Source: Bisporella sp. PMI_857
Lineage: Eukaryota > Ascomycota > Leotiomycetes > Helotiales > Helotiaceae
Direction of reading: 5' to 3'
Assembly (NCBI GenBank): GCA_021307315.1
Contig: JAJSPD010000008.1
Span: forward strand, 620,001-684,000
DNA: 64,000 bases
Shown in pieces: positions 1-11,935 of the stretch. Made by a program: the position numbers and the translations under genes. Numbering within the stretch: position 1 is the first letter of the stretch; every line of letters begins with the position of its first letter. The notes below the pieces were generated by a model. The model was not told where the DNA came from. It did not search any database and saw nothing but the letters and a program-made list of their open reading frames with translations.

Positions 1-1281
1 TTTGACACTCTGAAATGGAGGCGCTTACACGGTTTATGCGACTCGACAATAACAGCGAGGATGAACGGCATGAGGGACTATCACAGCTATCGATAAATAA
101 TAAGCTTTACCACAGAGTGTGATGGGGGGGGATGGGCTGATGGCGATGCTCAAGCCTTGCATGAAGCTAGACACGAGTAAGATCTTAAATTTCGAACAGG
201 TGGCGAGAGTGGCATGATTGCTTTTCTGTTCTCCTGCAAAACCGTAGATCTGCCTAATATGGCAAAGAACTTGGCAGCTTTGGTAATCAATGCCGGTATG
301 GTATGGTATGGTACGGTACGGTACTGGACTTGATTGCATGAATTTTGACTTGGTTCATGCCTGTCAATACCTGATGGTTATATACATGTTCTACCGTACC
401 ATTCGGATACTATAAACCGCTAAGTGCTTCCGCTAACACTGCGAAACATTTGACGGATGCTGCTATCCGTTTTTTTTTTAATTTATCAATTGCAACACCA
501 AGCGGTGCTCTCAGGTAATCCATCTGAAGCTTCATGAGCGAAGAAGAAATAAAATGACTCGTCCTCTCCCACCGAAATAGAACGACAAACAGGTTCCATT
601 TTTATATTTAGAGACGGGTCCCAACTGCACGGGTACGCCACTGACTGGTCTGCCTCTAGCTTAGGAAATGCCTAAAGTATGACACTTGGGAAAGGCCTAA
701 AGTATGACACGGCACGATTGTGAAATCCTTCTAGAAGATATCCATTTCTAGGTACAGAAGTGAGACACCATAGCAAATTAACAAATGATAAACTCTGAAC
801 CTCTCTAGAAGTGTGAAATGATATATTTTTGAAGAAGAAATGTCAAGTCGGACGGTTTTGAAGCCGACTACTAAATTTCATAGGGATTCACAAGCAGCCC
901 AAAAGCATACCAACCAGATTAGCTCATGGATTAACACTCTGAATCTCGTTAGATACTGTAATACAGCACCTATTTTCTTTTCAGAAGTCGAAATGTAATG
1001 GATATCACCCCATCCAGAACTCCCATTGGCTACATCGTACATCCTCCATAATATTAAAAAAAAAACTCCAAGTTTTATCCACATAAGCATCGCTATGTGT
1101 CTGATGCACATCGCACAGGTTCAATTCCTAGAACCTCGTGATAGTTTTGTCGTGACGCACTGATGGCTAGTGTTCTGTTGTAGTAGGGAAATTTCAAGCT
1201 GCTATCCTTCCCTCAAGGTCTAGTGCTCAAAATCCCTCCCATCTCCATCTGTGCTCAAATCTCTCGTCCAGATTCCTCTCA
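1..1281. other. intergenic region, no gene recognised
   Basis: No open frame here carries a recognisable domain or codon pattern. The stretch contains a GGTAT/GGTAC pentamer-like run around 296-327 and a short direct repeat at 671-710, but no coding signal I can support. It lies downstream of FMC1, so it may hold only that gene's 3' region. Confidence 0.5.
671..710. repeat. 15-bp direct repeat, two copies
   Basis: The 15-mer CCTAAAGTATGACAC occurs at 671-685 and again, unchanged, at 696-710, a 25-bp period. It may be a protein-binding pair or a remnant of a small tandem duplication. No gene start lies close by. Confidence 0.6.
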
Positions 1282-1618
1282 TCACTTTGACTCCTCTCCC
1301 TTCTTCGCGCTCTCTGCGAAGCTAAACTCCTCTGGCAAATCCATCCCCACTCTCCTCGCCGTCAACCTCACCCTCTCCTCTCATCCATGCCCATCCCGGG
1401 ATTATACCGCTCCAGCAATGTCGCATACATCCTCTGTGCTTTTACATATTGCAAGAATTGCTCTGCATGCTCGGCCTCTGCGGCGTAGATGTAGCGGAGG
1501 TGGAAGATGTGAGTGATTGTCGAATGCGATGTTGTAATGGGGAGCTCGAGGTTCTGGAGGGAAGCTCGCGGAGGAAGGAACGGTAGAGGGAGCGAAGTTG
1601 GGATGGGTTGGAGGACAT
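1282..1618 (-). CDS. FMC1: ATP synthase F1 assembly factor Fmc1-like (LYR-motif), frameshifted
   Basis: Small mitochondrial matrix protein that in yeast acts with Atp12 in assembling the F1 sector of ATP synthase. The start at 1618 opens with the LYR motif (SQLRSLYRSFLRELPSR), the hallmark of the Complex1_LYR family. The conserved second half (AEQFLQYVKAQRMYATLLER, then YNPGMGMDE) is in another frame, and the end (ERVRLTARRVGMDLPEEF, stop at 1282-1284) in a third. Each switch is explained by one missing base, near 1480 and at 1380-1381; the second would restore the family's MDEEERVRLTARRVG block. Restored length is about 112 aa, typical for the family. No intron signals fit the switches. The gene is divergent from the EngB-type gene starting at 1823. 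Family assignment is strong; the exact breakpoints are inferred. Confidence 0.85.
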
Positions 1619-1822
1619 TGCCGCTTTCAAAGGTACTAAGAAGGATGAAGATATTGTGGAGGTAGAAGTAATGGTTTGGTAGCATAGGAGGAAATTAAAT
1701 AAGATGTCAAGCCTCGAAGATATGTGATCCCTGAAGACCGGCGCCCAAAACTTCCGATCCTCAGCCTTGTGATAGTGGCCTGCGTTCTCTGCACTCTTCT
1801 CAGTTAACCTCCAGTCCACGCA
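1619..1822. promoter_or_regulatory. shared bidirectional promoter of two mitochondrial genes
   Basis: About 200 bp separate the start codons of FMC1 (minus strand) and the EngB/Mrx8-type GTPase (plus strand). Both products are expected in mitochondria, so the gap probably carries a shared promoter. No specific operator was recognised. Confidence 0.5.
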
Positions 1823-2934
1823 ATGCTTCAGACATTGAAGCTACAGCCATGTCTCCGACTACGGTGTATGCAGCACGCTCTATACTCAGTAAGGGCAAAC
1901 TACAACCCAAACGATAGCCAAACTGCTCTTCCCGTTCACGAAACACTCAATGTACATCAACTACTCAAGATATCCAACAAAGCCGCCATCCATGACAGCA
2001 ACGCCGTTCCTAAGCCCATTCATAAACCTTACACCTCTCTGTCAAACAGTGTCAAACCCGATGCGCCAGAATCAAAGCTCTGGAACATCCCTCCTGGTCT
2101 CCTCTCCTATCACTACGAAACCACTCCACCTACAATAGATCAGTTGGAGCACGCGCAGGCGTTCTTCGAGCGAAATCCAAAAGAGTTTATGTATTCGAGT
2201 CCGAAGTTCAAGTTGATGGACTTTGACGAGAGCCCGGAGGTGTGTTTTCTGGGGAGGAGTAATGTAGGGAAAAGCAGTTTGATGAATGCGATCCTGGACA
2301 AGCAGATGGCAAAGACGAGCTTCAAGCCTGGGAAGACGCGAATGTTGAATCTATTCGTGGTTGGCCCTAAGCACGGACGGCCGGAGGATAAATTGGTGAT
2401 ACTGGATACACCAGGGTATGGACATGGGAGTAGGGATGATTGGGGCGTGCAGATTATGAAGTATCTTGAGAAGAGGAGGCAATTGAAGATGGCTTTTTTG
2501 CTGATCGATGCCACGCATGGAATGAAGAATAGCGATCATCAGCTGATAAAGATGTTTAGAGAGAGGAGGATCCCATTTCAAGTTGTGTTCAGCAAGGTGG
2601 ATAGGATGCTTTTTGATCAGAAGAGCACACCAAGGAAAGTGGTTTTGGAGGACAGGATCGCGAATCTGCAGGAGGAGATGATGAATGTAAGACGGGTGAT
2701 TGATCCGAGGAAAGGTGAGCATGGTTGGGAACCATGGATGGATGAGGAGGAAAGCATAGTGAACGGGGAGATTATTGGATGTATGGGTGAGAAGATTAGG
2801 GAAAGAGGTATGGGGTAGACGCGGTTCGGTTTGCGATGTTGAAGGCTGCCGGATTGGAACAGGCACCAGTGCTTGGAAAGGTAAGGTTGCAGGAGATTGT
2901 GCCGTTTGATCAGATATCAGGGTTCAACGAGTGA
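1823..2934 (+). CDS. mitochondrial EngB/YsxC-type GTP-binding protein (Mrx8-like), frameshifted near C-terminus
   Basis: TrmE-Era-EngA-EngB-Septin-like GTPase of the EngB/YihA/YsxC family, whose bacterial members help assemble the large ribosomal subunit; the yeast homologue Mrx8 is mitochondrial. The GTPase motifs are visible: G1 GRSNVGKSS (residues about 143-151), the switch region KPGKTRMLNLF, G3 DTPGYG, and G4 SKVD (residues about 258-261). The first ~35 residues are rich in Arg/Leu/Gln with few acids, like a matrix-targeting presequence. The frame stops at 2816-2818 after RERGMG, but the next frame continues at 2815 with VDAVRFAMLKAAGLEQ and ends in ISGFNE at 2934, which matches the family C-terminus. 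One G missing from the GGGG run at 2811-2814 explains the break. No intron seen. Confidence 0.9.
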
Positions 2935-3859
2935 GAGCTGATAGATGCTGTGACATCCATTGTCCACTCATTTGAGGCCAGAGCTATAACCGACTTCTGA
3001 ATCTGTGACTCCTATCTTTCAGGGTTACAGGATTTAAGAGACTCAGGATCTCCGATTAGTAATACCTGATCTCGAGCAGTTCTCTAATAAAACGAACCCA
3101 TATAGTTATAGTAAGGTTCAAGATACAAACAATACTTGTTAGATATACATGTAGACTATCAAAGGAGGAAAATCTCACCGAAGCATTATATTCCCACTTG
3201 TTGGCATTGCGTCACCACTTCCACTAGGACATGTAATCGAGTTGCCCTTCATGTCTACATAATCAGCAATTGACAAGGTTTCATAGAAGGGAACAACTGG
3301 GAACTTGGCGTCCGATATAAAAAATATATATAAAAATGGGAAACTCATCTTGAAAAGATATTCTCCACACCATCAATGTAGAAAATGTATTCATTCCTTC
3401 TTCGTGCCTGCCATTAGATGTCTTGAGCGACCTTATTCTCATATATTCAAAGGCTTCCTCTTCTCGATGCTACAAAGCAATCTTCTTTAGCTCAACCGCA
3501 ACATCCTCAACTGTCATCGCCTTGTGATAAACAAATAGTTGACTTTATATTCAGTCCGTTCTGGGCCTGCTAAATCTGTTACAGGAGCGTTGACCTTGGA
3601 CGCAGCCGCCACGCGAATGTCGTTCAGTCAAAGAAAAGTGCCTTCAATTCACTTTCCCTGTCTTTCTGCCAAAATGAATAGCTAGGCTTTTCCAAGACGT
3701 ATTCTAGTCTTTGGAAATACCATCCAACGTGAGGGCATTTGCCTCACAGAAATGGATAGCAGCCAAGGTCGTTATATGGCGCTCAGCTGCTGCAGGAGAG
3801 GATAAGAGCTGATAGGGACCACCGATAAAGCGATTAGTTAGGGGAAAACTTGGATTTGG
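2935..3859. other. intergenic region, no gene recognised
   Basis: AT-richer sequence with only short open frames and no recognised domain. It may include the 3' region of the EngB-type gene and the decayed 5' part of the HET-domain relic that follows. Confidence 0.4.
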
Positions 3860-4480
3860 TTTGGTAACTTGCCGACAATTTTAGGACGCTTTCTCTATAT
3901 AGCTAGAGATTTCGGTATCAAATATCTATGGATAGACAGTCTATTTATTGTGCATCATTCTCCCTTGAAAATCATAAACCTGTAAAGATACCGTCAGTAT
4001 AGCCCAAAGCGTATCTATCGTTGTCCATGGTGCAACCTTCTAGATCAAACGAATAATGCCTCTGGCAAAGAAGACCCTTCTTAGAAGGCTCCTCGAGGCT
4101 AGGTGAGACGTCCTCGTGATATCTTCGGTGCGCAGGAGTCTGAGCTTCTGTCAACAATGTATGTGTGAGGGAATGTGCAACTCTCTGCGCCTCGCATGAA
4201 GGATGGCGCACTGCAGAAGTCAGAACTCTCGAGAAGTCCTTAAGTGCGTCGAGTCTGATGGTAATTTACAACAGTTTAGAGCTTGGGCATTTCAGGAACG
4301 CATCCTGTCACCCTTAATCATATCTTTCTATAGACATGAGATGCGTTGGACTTGTGCTAGGACTCAGGTTTGCGAACACAATACATTCGAAACTGGAAAT
4401 GCTAGCAAAGAATCACGAGCAGGCAATCAATTCAAGGATGGGAATAAGCCGGTCCGTCTAGCAAACAGCTGGTGATTTCG
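3860..4480 (+). pseudogene. HET-domain (heterokaryon incompatibility) relic
   Basis: Two signatures of the fungal HET domain are readable on the plus strand, in the expected order. Around 3902-3955 the translation gives ARDFGIKYLWIDSLFIVHH, matching the family pattern with its invariant YLWIDSLCI core (core at 3923-3940). At 4278-4313 it gives RAWAFQERILSP, matching the RAW-x-QE-x-LLSPR block. HET proteins trigger cell death when genetically different strains fuse. The stretch between the blocks has stops and frame changes, and no complete frame exists, so this is a relic rather than a usable gene. Distance between blocks (about 118 codons) is somewhat longer than usual, so an intron or insertion may be involved. 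Confidence 0.55.
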
Positions 4481-7400
4481 TTACCGAGTCAGTTCCATGC
4501 TTGCTTGGAAAGTGATTATTCAGAGACACTTACAGTTGCAACTAACAAAAAAGATAGGCAAGCATCCTACTTCTCTAGGTTTGGTTTCAAAATTTTCTTC
4601 AACTTTGAATCTAAATTCTAGCTGATACGTAGATGAAGAACCTTCACATGCAACTCCCGTGGAAGGGTTCATACAGGAGAGCCTAAACTAGCCCAATGGA
4701 CATGATAAATTCAACGAGACATCTATATACAGTTCCTCATTAGTCCTGGACATCCACGCACATGATACCGTCAGAGAGGAGTGAAGTCCAAGTAGGAAAT
4801 TTGAGCTACCGTATCGCCGCGAGAGGAGTTTGAGCTCGGGGCAGCTAAACGATGCTTCAGAGTTCAAAGTACCTGCTGGGTCAAATCTCCTTAGACTGGT
4901 GAAACCCGGGCTATTAAAATAAACAATCCTGCCATCCACGCGAAGGCAAAACCAGGGTCTATGTGTCTGCAAAAGGAAGCCCGTTCAGTACACGCCCTGC
5001 CCATAAATTGGGTTCTGCTCTTAAGACAAGTAAAGCAAGTTAGGAGGTGTGATTTTTGGCATCGACGCAAGATACGGGCTACGTGGGTGGATCTCGATTG
5101 AAAGTTTGACCCGGGTGTCTTATATGTAACTATATTTTATGAGTAAGAATGAGGCTGGATGATAATAAGGTTGCGGAGTGTATATGACCAGATCCAGATC
5201 AAAATATCTAGCTACCATTATAGTTTATTCTACCACTTCGGTTTATTTCATGCTCAAACCTGTGATGATGGAAAAAAGATCTGTAGTGACCCTCTTATTC
5301 TCTCACTCAAAATAGACATCCAGAACCAGAATACTTCCTGTGTTTATCTTTAACATCTTTAGCTCATCCTCACTTTCAGAGACAACTTTCCCAATATCCG
5401 CACGGCCTCTTCCCGCCCCCGATCGGCTTTCTTATGAATTGCACGCAAATAATATACACTCAACTAGTCAAAGCCAGCAATACCCGGCAGCCGAACCTCT
5501 GTTATTGTCATCGAGCCTGGCCTAAAACAACTCATTCTCCCTCACCAAAGTCGACCAATCCAAATCGTCCTTCGTCACAGAAGTCATACCCTCAAATGCA
5601 AAGTAAACTCTAGATAGTCTAGCAAAGATTTGAGGACGTGGCTTACGCCAGCTTCTCAGTCGAGCGTTAGGCCGTTGATGTAAGTCCGTCCGATCTACAA
5701 TCCACCCAGCGTGCTACTGGAGTATAGGAGGAATTGCGTACCAGAAATGCTCTCGTACCGAGTGCTAGAGCTTTAGCTATATCCCGCTCCACATCTGACG
5801 CCGAAGCTAAAAAGAACGCTAGTTGATGCAAGTATGATGTTTTATGTGATGAGTGAAAGGAATGGACTCAATTTTATTGCCAACAGCGTCCACAATCCGG
5901 GCAACGCCGCCAAAGCTATTCCCGGAGCTCCAATTAAATAATTTCAGGTATTTTATTTACCAAGGATAATAAGAAAGATAATGCTTCGAGACATGAATGC
6001 AAATAAATGAGGAATCTGCATTATTTTTGACATGATATCATGAAACTATGACCCACTACGTCTTCTGATGAACTCATGTCGCTAGACTTCTCAGATGAAA
6101 TTTGAAACGGACGGACAGAAATTTATGTTATCTATTTAAAAAGGGCACCCTTACAAGAGTACGAGCGGCATATAGATAATCCAGTATGCCGCGTTCTGGG
6201 ATCCAAAAATCACCAAAAATAAAAGACTATTTTGTAATATGTCGATAGAAACATAGGAGATCTTGGGTAAATATATGGCATCTGAGATCCAATAATATGA
6301 CATCTCAATTAAAAGATGCCTCAAATCAGAAGCTTGCGAAAAAGAAGTCTTAATAGCCATGGTTTGCCCGAAACATATGCCTGTACCTGGTCACTCAAGG
6401 CTGCTCCAGTAAATCATACTCTGCTATGTAATTTATCTAACATTTCTGTTTATGACCCAGTAGATAAACAGTTGCAACAAGTCGAAAACAAAGCGGATCG
6501 CTACCTTAATCGAGTAGGTGACATTTTGAGTCGCTACATGAGTCGTCCGCATTAAGCGGTCTCACTTTGAATAATAAAGGGTATGCCATTATTCATGAAC
6601 AAGTAACGTTATTAATTGCTGGAATAAGCGAGACTTCTGTTGCTCCGCGAGAGTTGTAAATAAAGATAAGTATGATCCGTACAAATCGCTGAGAGCTCTC
6701 TCATGACTGTGATGGCCTTTGTAAGCACGGGAGAACCGTCACTCCGGAGCCTCCGCTTCCTGCAATCTCCATGAAAGATATTTCTTGAGATAGTGGATAA
6801 ATCATAAGACCTAGAGAAAGGAAGAAGCAGACTGTGGCACAATATCTTTCCGCAGTATACCTTCTTCCTTGATGAAAGTCTGTCTCAGTTCCTTGAACTC
6901 CAAGGATGATATAGAAAGACGAGCCTTAGGCGCATGATGGATGAATGTTGAAGCTTCAGGCGGAACATCGCCATTCGGAGGCTACGAGAAGGAAGATGTT
7001 GTCGGCGGCTCAACTAAACCTGGCTATGTCAGAAATCCTACCCAAATCGGACTGACTATCATCCGACGACGTTGGATGCTCAGAGCCTCATGGGAGCCAC
7101 ACCAGAGTCTCCCAATGGCGCTGACATAGGGAGTTGACGAGCGAGCCCAAGTGATCTTGGCGGCTTAATGAGAATATGCATCATGAATCCTGGAAGATGG
7201 GGAAACACTGTCTCCGGGGTAGACCGAGAGGATTGATTGACAGGAGTGGACTCAAATAGTTCGTTAGGTGTCAAAATAGGCATTGAGGTATTTGGAGCGA
7301 GTGAAGATTGTGATTGCATGGTGCAGACTTTCTAGTGATCCTCACTGGCGATGGCAAGGGAAATGTAGGGCCAAGAGCGCGTCTATGATGTGGTTTGGGA

Positions 7401-10400
7401 TGCATTTGGCTGTTCAAGCAGAATCATGGATTTCGAAGGAAGAACGCTATAATAATATCTTCGGATCCGCTTGTCAACGTGAGCTAAGTAAGGCTAAGGT
7501 AACTTCACCATGACCTTGTCGAGCGCTCTGAATTGATTATGAAACCGTATATCGGCGTGTATCAAGGCGGCGCTTCTTGAAATGAAGTTCAACAATCAAG
7601 AGAGAGTGAGGCCGTTGGCGCTTGGGAAATGAAATGATTGGGGTGGTGGGCGCTTGCTCGAACAGGCGGTTGCGCGTTTAAGCAGGCACTCAGCCTCGAT
7701 ACTGCCGCCGATGTCATCCTTCCTAAGGTCTGGTCTGATGCACCAGCGTCTCGCTCGCAATGCATTTTACCGTATACGAAATTGCAGTCGCAGGTTCAGC
7801 AGCTCTGGGTAGAGTGGTAAAGAGGTCCGGGCCTAAATAGCCGCGAGAAGTTGATGCTTTTAATATGGGATAATGTGGTGTGGTGGTGTGGTAATGTAGT
7901 GGCACAATATAGGTGAAGAATTACTCGTAACACGCTACTAAATGTTAGATTAATGATTTAGTGCCTGAACTGATGCAGCCAATGAAGGTGTTAGTGCCTT
8001 CAGCTTACATATTATTGATAATTACACGATAGATCCTAATAAAAGGGACATGGCGGGCAGGAGGACACCGCCCTAAGGAAGTGCCGTGAAGTGCCCGGGC
8101 AGTAAGCCATCCGAACTACCTCAGGGGCGGTGATTATTACCCCAGAAGGAGAACCCCCTTAACTCTATACTAAGCCACGAAAGACTCGACATGATGATGA
8201 TGATGATGATGATGGTGGTGGTGATCCTGCTCCTTAATGCAAAAGCTACTGCCCCGAGGTCTTCAGGCTTGGCTACTGCGTATACTGAACTACAGGAGGT
8301 AGGCAATGTTCAAAGCTGAGCATGTGCTTGTTCTTGTGCCTTACCACAACTTTTTTCTGCTGGCACTCAGCCTCTCTTATGCTCACCGTCTTTGTTCTGT
8401 GCTGCAGAAAAAAAAGGCACAGGGTTCATTTGGATACCCTCTTGGCGATGATGCGATTGATGATGTAGACTGACCCAGCCATTGCATCTGGATTTTGTTT
8501 GTGCGTGTTTCGTGTTTCAAGAAACACGCCCATGTGGCCCAACCAATCGTTGCGCTTAAGTTCGTAATTGGCTAGGTCTTGGCATACCCAGCCACACTGC
8601 CACACCACCTCGATACATCATCCACTCGCCATCTCCGAGAGCTTGCCATCCAGTCAACCTGACCGTAGAAATCATCGTACTCGCTCTTTCTCTCCAGCTC
8701 GCCCAGCTCCCACCTTCGAAAATATGGAAATTACCTGTTAGTTGCATCAAGCCCAAAAAAAACTCTTCTTTCTTAGCTGTCCCTCCGCCTCTTTCCGTGT
8801 GCAGTGTTTTTTTTTCAATTTTTTTTTTCAGGGGCGTATGGCAGATTTCACAATGCAAAAGTCGAAAACTTGCCTCGGAGTGGAGACGACGACGAGGACG
8901 AAGAGGGTGCAAAGCCTCTCTCACGCGTCGCCATCATTTTCAGGTGGCCAGCCGTCTGCTCCCAGCCAAATCTTCACGATCGCATGAAAGATCTGTTCAG
9001 GGTGGCCGGGATTTAATCATCAGCATGAATCATGTGCTGCGTATTGTTGTGCCTCGTCCATGGAGTGTGATATGATAATGCTGGGTCCTTCTCTGCGTGA
9101 TGGCTGGCACTTGTCACTGAACAACTCACACTTCTCCACGCAATAACTCATCTACTTGTGGGGGATCACTGGTTGAGATATATCCAACCTCCCATCTTCT
9201 GCATTACTTAATACATTACCACCATCTAAACACTTTTCTATCTATATCATACGTTATTGTGGCTCTGAGGAAGACTCCTTTCTCCGTACATATTGCATTC
9301 GCACGCCTCTCTGCGACATATAGCTACATATCTTTATACCCATTCCGAACCTGTGTTCGAAGGTTGCAAGAAGGATCCAACACCTTGCAGTAGCTTTATT
9401 GGCCTCCTGCGACAAAGGATAACCACAATTTCACAAGCGATTCCCCATCAGCACCTCACATCCAGACAAGCAACTCAGAGTCCTTTCGACCATCTGATCT
9501 CCAATACCCTGTGGCACTTTGATCTCGACCTTGCAGACAAATCAATCGCCCCCATCGATCCGAGCTTGCCAGCCGATCATCCCTCACATCCCTGAACGGT
9601 TGGTGGGCTGAAACTGTCCCCAAGCTCCTTATCCCTGAAGTCTTCTGAACGAGGGGTCAATCAGCGCTGGCATTCTCCAGCGCCTAGGGAGGCAAAACTG
9701 AGCTGCTTTGGTCCAACGGCCACGCTCGTCCAACCATCGAAACCCTATCTTAGGAATCCATTACTATCGACGAATTATTCGGCATAGCAAGGGAAAGCTT
9801 AGACCCAAGGGACCCGAGCTGCGTAGACTGCGGTGGTAGTGGAAACAGGTAAATCTGCACCCTATAACTCCTGACATCTACCTCGTCCACTTCTGGTTGT
9901 TACATATACCTTGGACCTGCCCTCCTCAAGCCAGTTCCCTATTATAAACGATATAACTCTTACTGGCGTCGACATATACCTCCTCCTCCTCGCATACCTC
10001 TTTACCCGCCTAATACCACCACCCACTTCGACAGCAGGCCGTTGAAGTTAAGAAAGGAGTGCAGATAAACAGTCACGAATCCCCCAGGAGTACATCGAAA
10101 CGAAACAGTTCAACGGTACACTCAGACCCCAAAAGTCCACATCCGGATAAACAGTCAGTCTGTGCGACCCCACAATTTACTCCCGCCTCGACCACCAACG
10201 CCCATCAATTCGCCCGGACCCCTCTCTTTATTTGGTCTTTTGCATTTTGTTTGGAGTCTATTGCATTGTGTTTATTACAAAAGATTCCCCATTGCACTTG
10301 CATCTTTGGTTTTCGCATCGCCAAGGCACATCCTTCAGGCTCACTTACAGGCGTTAAGCGAGGCACCGCTACACCTTAATACACGACTCATTCCATCCCT

Positions 10401-10847
10401 CGGATTCCGTCTCTTCCTCCAGCCTCATCCTCAGCTGGGAACCACCAACAATCTCGATTCAACCTCATCGTCGGTTGGATCTTTGGTAGTCAAAGACTTG
10501 ACTCCCTCTGCCTTGGATTCTTGGATTTATTCCGCTGGTCGGAAGTCTTCTCACGAGGTCAACTCCTCTTGGATTGTCGCTTGGTCACTTGCTCGATTAG
10601 CTCCTTCGCTTAATCCCATTATCCCCTAATATTGTCACGGTCCAGCTTTCACGTCAGCCGTACGCCTATTGCTATTGTCTCCGACATCCTCTTCCTACAA
10701 TAGCAAGTCGACAATATCGTCACCACGTCGTCACCGCTCCCAATCCTGGCTTTTCCGAGTATACTTATCTACCGCTTCCCATTTTTAATCAGCCTCGATC
10801 TTCACCACATCATCAACAACCACATTCGTTGACATCTACAATCAAAT
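4481..10847. other. long gene-poor region, including probable cyclin 5' leader
   Basis: No convincing gene was found in over 6 kb. Open frames are short, overlap on both strands and carry no recognisable domains. A (ATG/GTG)n microsatellite lies at 8191-8223. From about 9,100 onwards the plus strand becomes CT-rich with repeated TCAT/CCAC tracts, the look of a long 5' leader, and this continues to the start of the cyclin gene at 10848. Short ATG-initiated frames in that leader could be uORFs but I cannot support any one. Confidence 0.4.
8191..8223. repeat. trinucleotide microsatellite
   Basis: Seven ATG/GAT units run into three GTG units within 8191-8223. It is not inside any gene I can support. 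Confidence 0.8.
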
Positions 10848-11935
10848 ATGTCTAGCTCTTGGTCCTTGAACGAGATCGCTCTTGAGGAGTTCATCTACAC
10901 GAGGGTCAGCCATGAGATGATATCATATCTTGCGAAGAAGTCTCAAGAAGTAATTCAGTGTGAACCGATATCACCCAACTCCAGTCGTTTACCACCTCAC
11001 CACCACATACACCACCTCATGATGATAAACTTCCTTCTCTCGAAAAGTTTATCAGGTCCCTGGTAATTTCTTCTAATGTCCAAGTCCCAACCCTCATGTC
11101 CACTCTAGTCTATCTTGACAGACTAAAGTCACGCCTCCCTCCCGTCGCCAAAGGTCTGAAATGCACAGTTCACCGAATCTTCCTAGCAGCTTTAATCCTT
11201 TCCGCAAAGTACCTCAACGACTCATCACCCAAAAACAAGCACTGGGCGGCTTACAACCAATGTCAAGGGCTACGAGAACTTCGGCTTTTCTCGCACCGAA
11301 GTAAACCTGATGGAGAAGCAGCTGCTTTTCCTCCTCGACTGGGATCTTGCCATCACGGAAGATGATCTTTACCACAACTCGACCCGTTCCTCGAGCCTAT
11401 TCGACAAGAGATCCTTGCCAAGGAGCAGCGTGCTCGTGTCAAGGAGGCTCGTCGTCAAGCTCTCCGTGAGCAACAGCTCGAGGATGAGGCACGCATGCAA
11501 TATATTCTCTCTTTGGAGCAACATACCCTACAGGCAGCCAATATGGTAACTCACCACCCTCCGCCTCTGACGTGCCACCGCTTTCACGCAGTGGCTCTGG
11601 CGACGCAGCATCCATCTCCTCCTCCTCCTCATATATCTCTTCTTTATCCCGCTCTGGCACACCCGCGTCCTCAGTCAGCAGCTATGGCTACGACCTACAA
11701 ACCTCTCTTTCCTTTGATGCGCTTGACAGACAATATTGCCAGAGCCCACAAACGAGATGTCGTGCATGTGGAGATCCCAGAATGCTACAAGAAGTCTGGG
11801 ATGTTGCCATACGAGATTGAGAAGGTCACAATTGAGGGCAAGACCCTGCCGATAGCTGTCCCAACCACAAAGAAGGCCAAGGGGAATATCTTCTCCCGGC
11901 TCTTCGTCAATGGCCAGAAACAGGCCGCATACTAA
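10848..11935 (+). CDS. PCL1/2-type G1 cyclin (Pho85 partner), multiply frameshifted
   Basis: Cyclin of the Pcl1/Pcl2 class, expected to activate a Pho85/PhoA-type CDK at the start of the cell cycle and in polar growth. The N-terminus has the Pcl block ALEEFIYTRVSHEMISYLAKK. The cyclin box continues in other frames: LEKFIRSLVISSNVQVPTLM, then LVYLDRLKSRLPPVAKGLKC, HRIFLAALILSAKYLNDSSP, NFGFSRTEVNLMEKQLLFLL and DWDLAITEDDLY. Then follow a coiled helix (RQEILAKEQRARVKEARR), a Ser-rich tail and the ending AKGNIFSRLFVNGQKQAAY. The frame changes at about 11,015 (base lost), 11,259 (extra A), 11,373 (C lost), 11,523 (G lost) and once more in 11,690-11,760; none looks like an intron. The long CT-rich leader upstream suggests translational control, as for other G1 cyclins. 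Confidence 0.85.

Noticed and set aside
878..1111. Minus-strand frame of 77 codons with hydrophobic stretches
   Set aside because: No domain, no conserved motif, AT-rich context.
1109..1135. GGTTCAATTCC near 1,119 looked like a tRNA T arm
   Set aside because: It is part of a simple inverted repeat (GGTTC...GAACC) with no D or acceptor arm around it.
9293..10629. Several plus-strand frames of 100-155 codons before the cyclin
   Set aside because: Low-complexity Pro/Ser/His content from CT-rich sequence, no domains; treated as leader.
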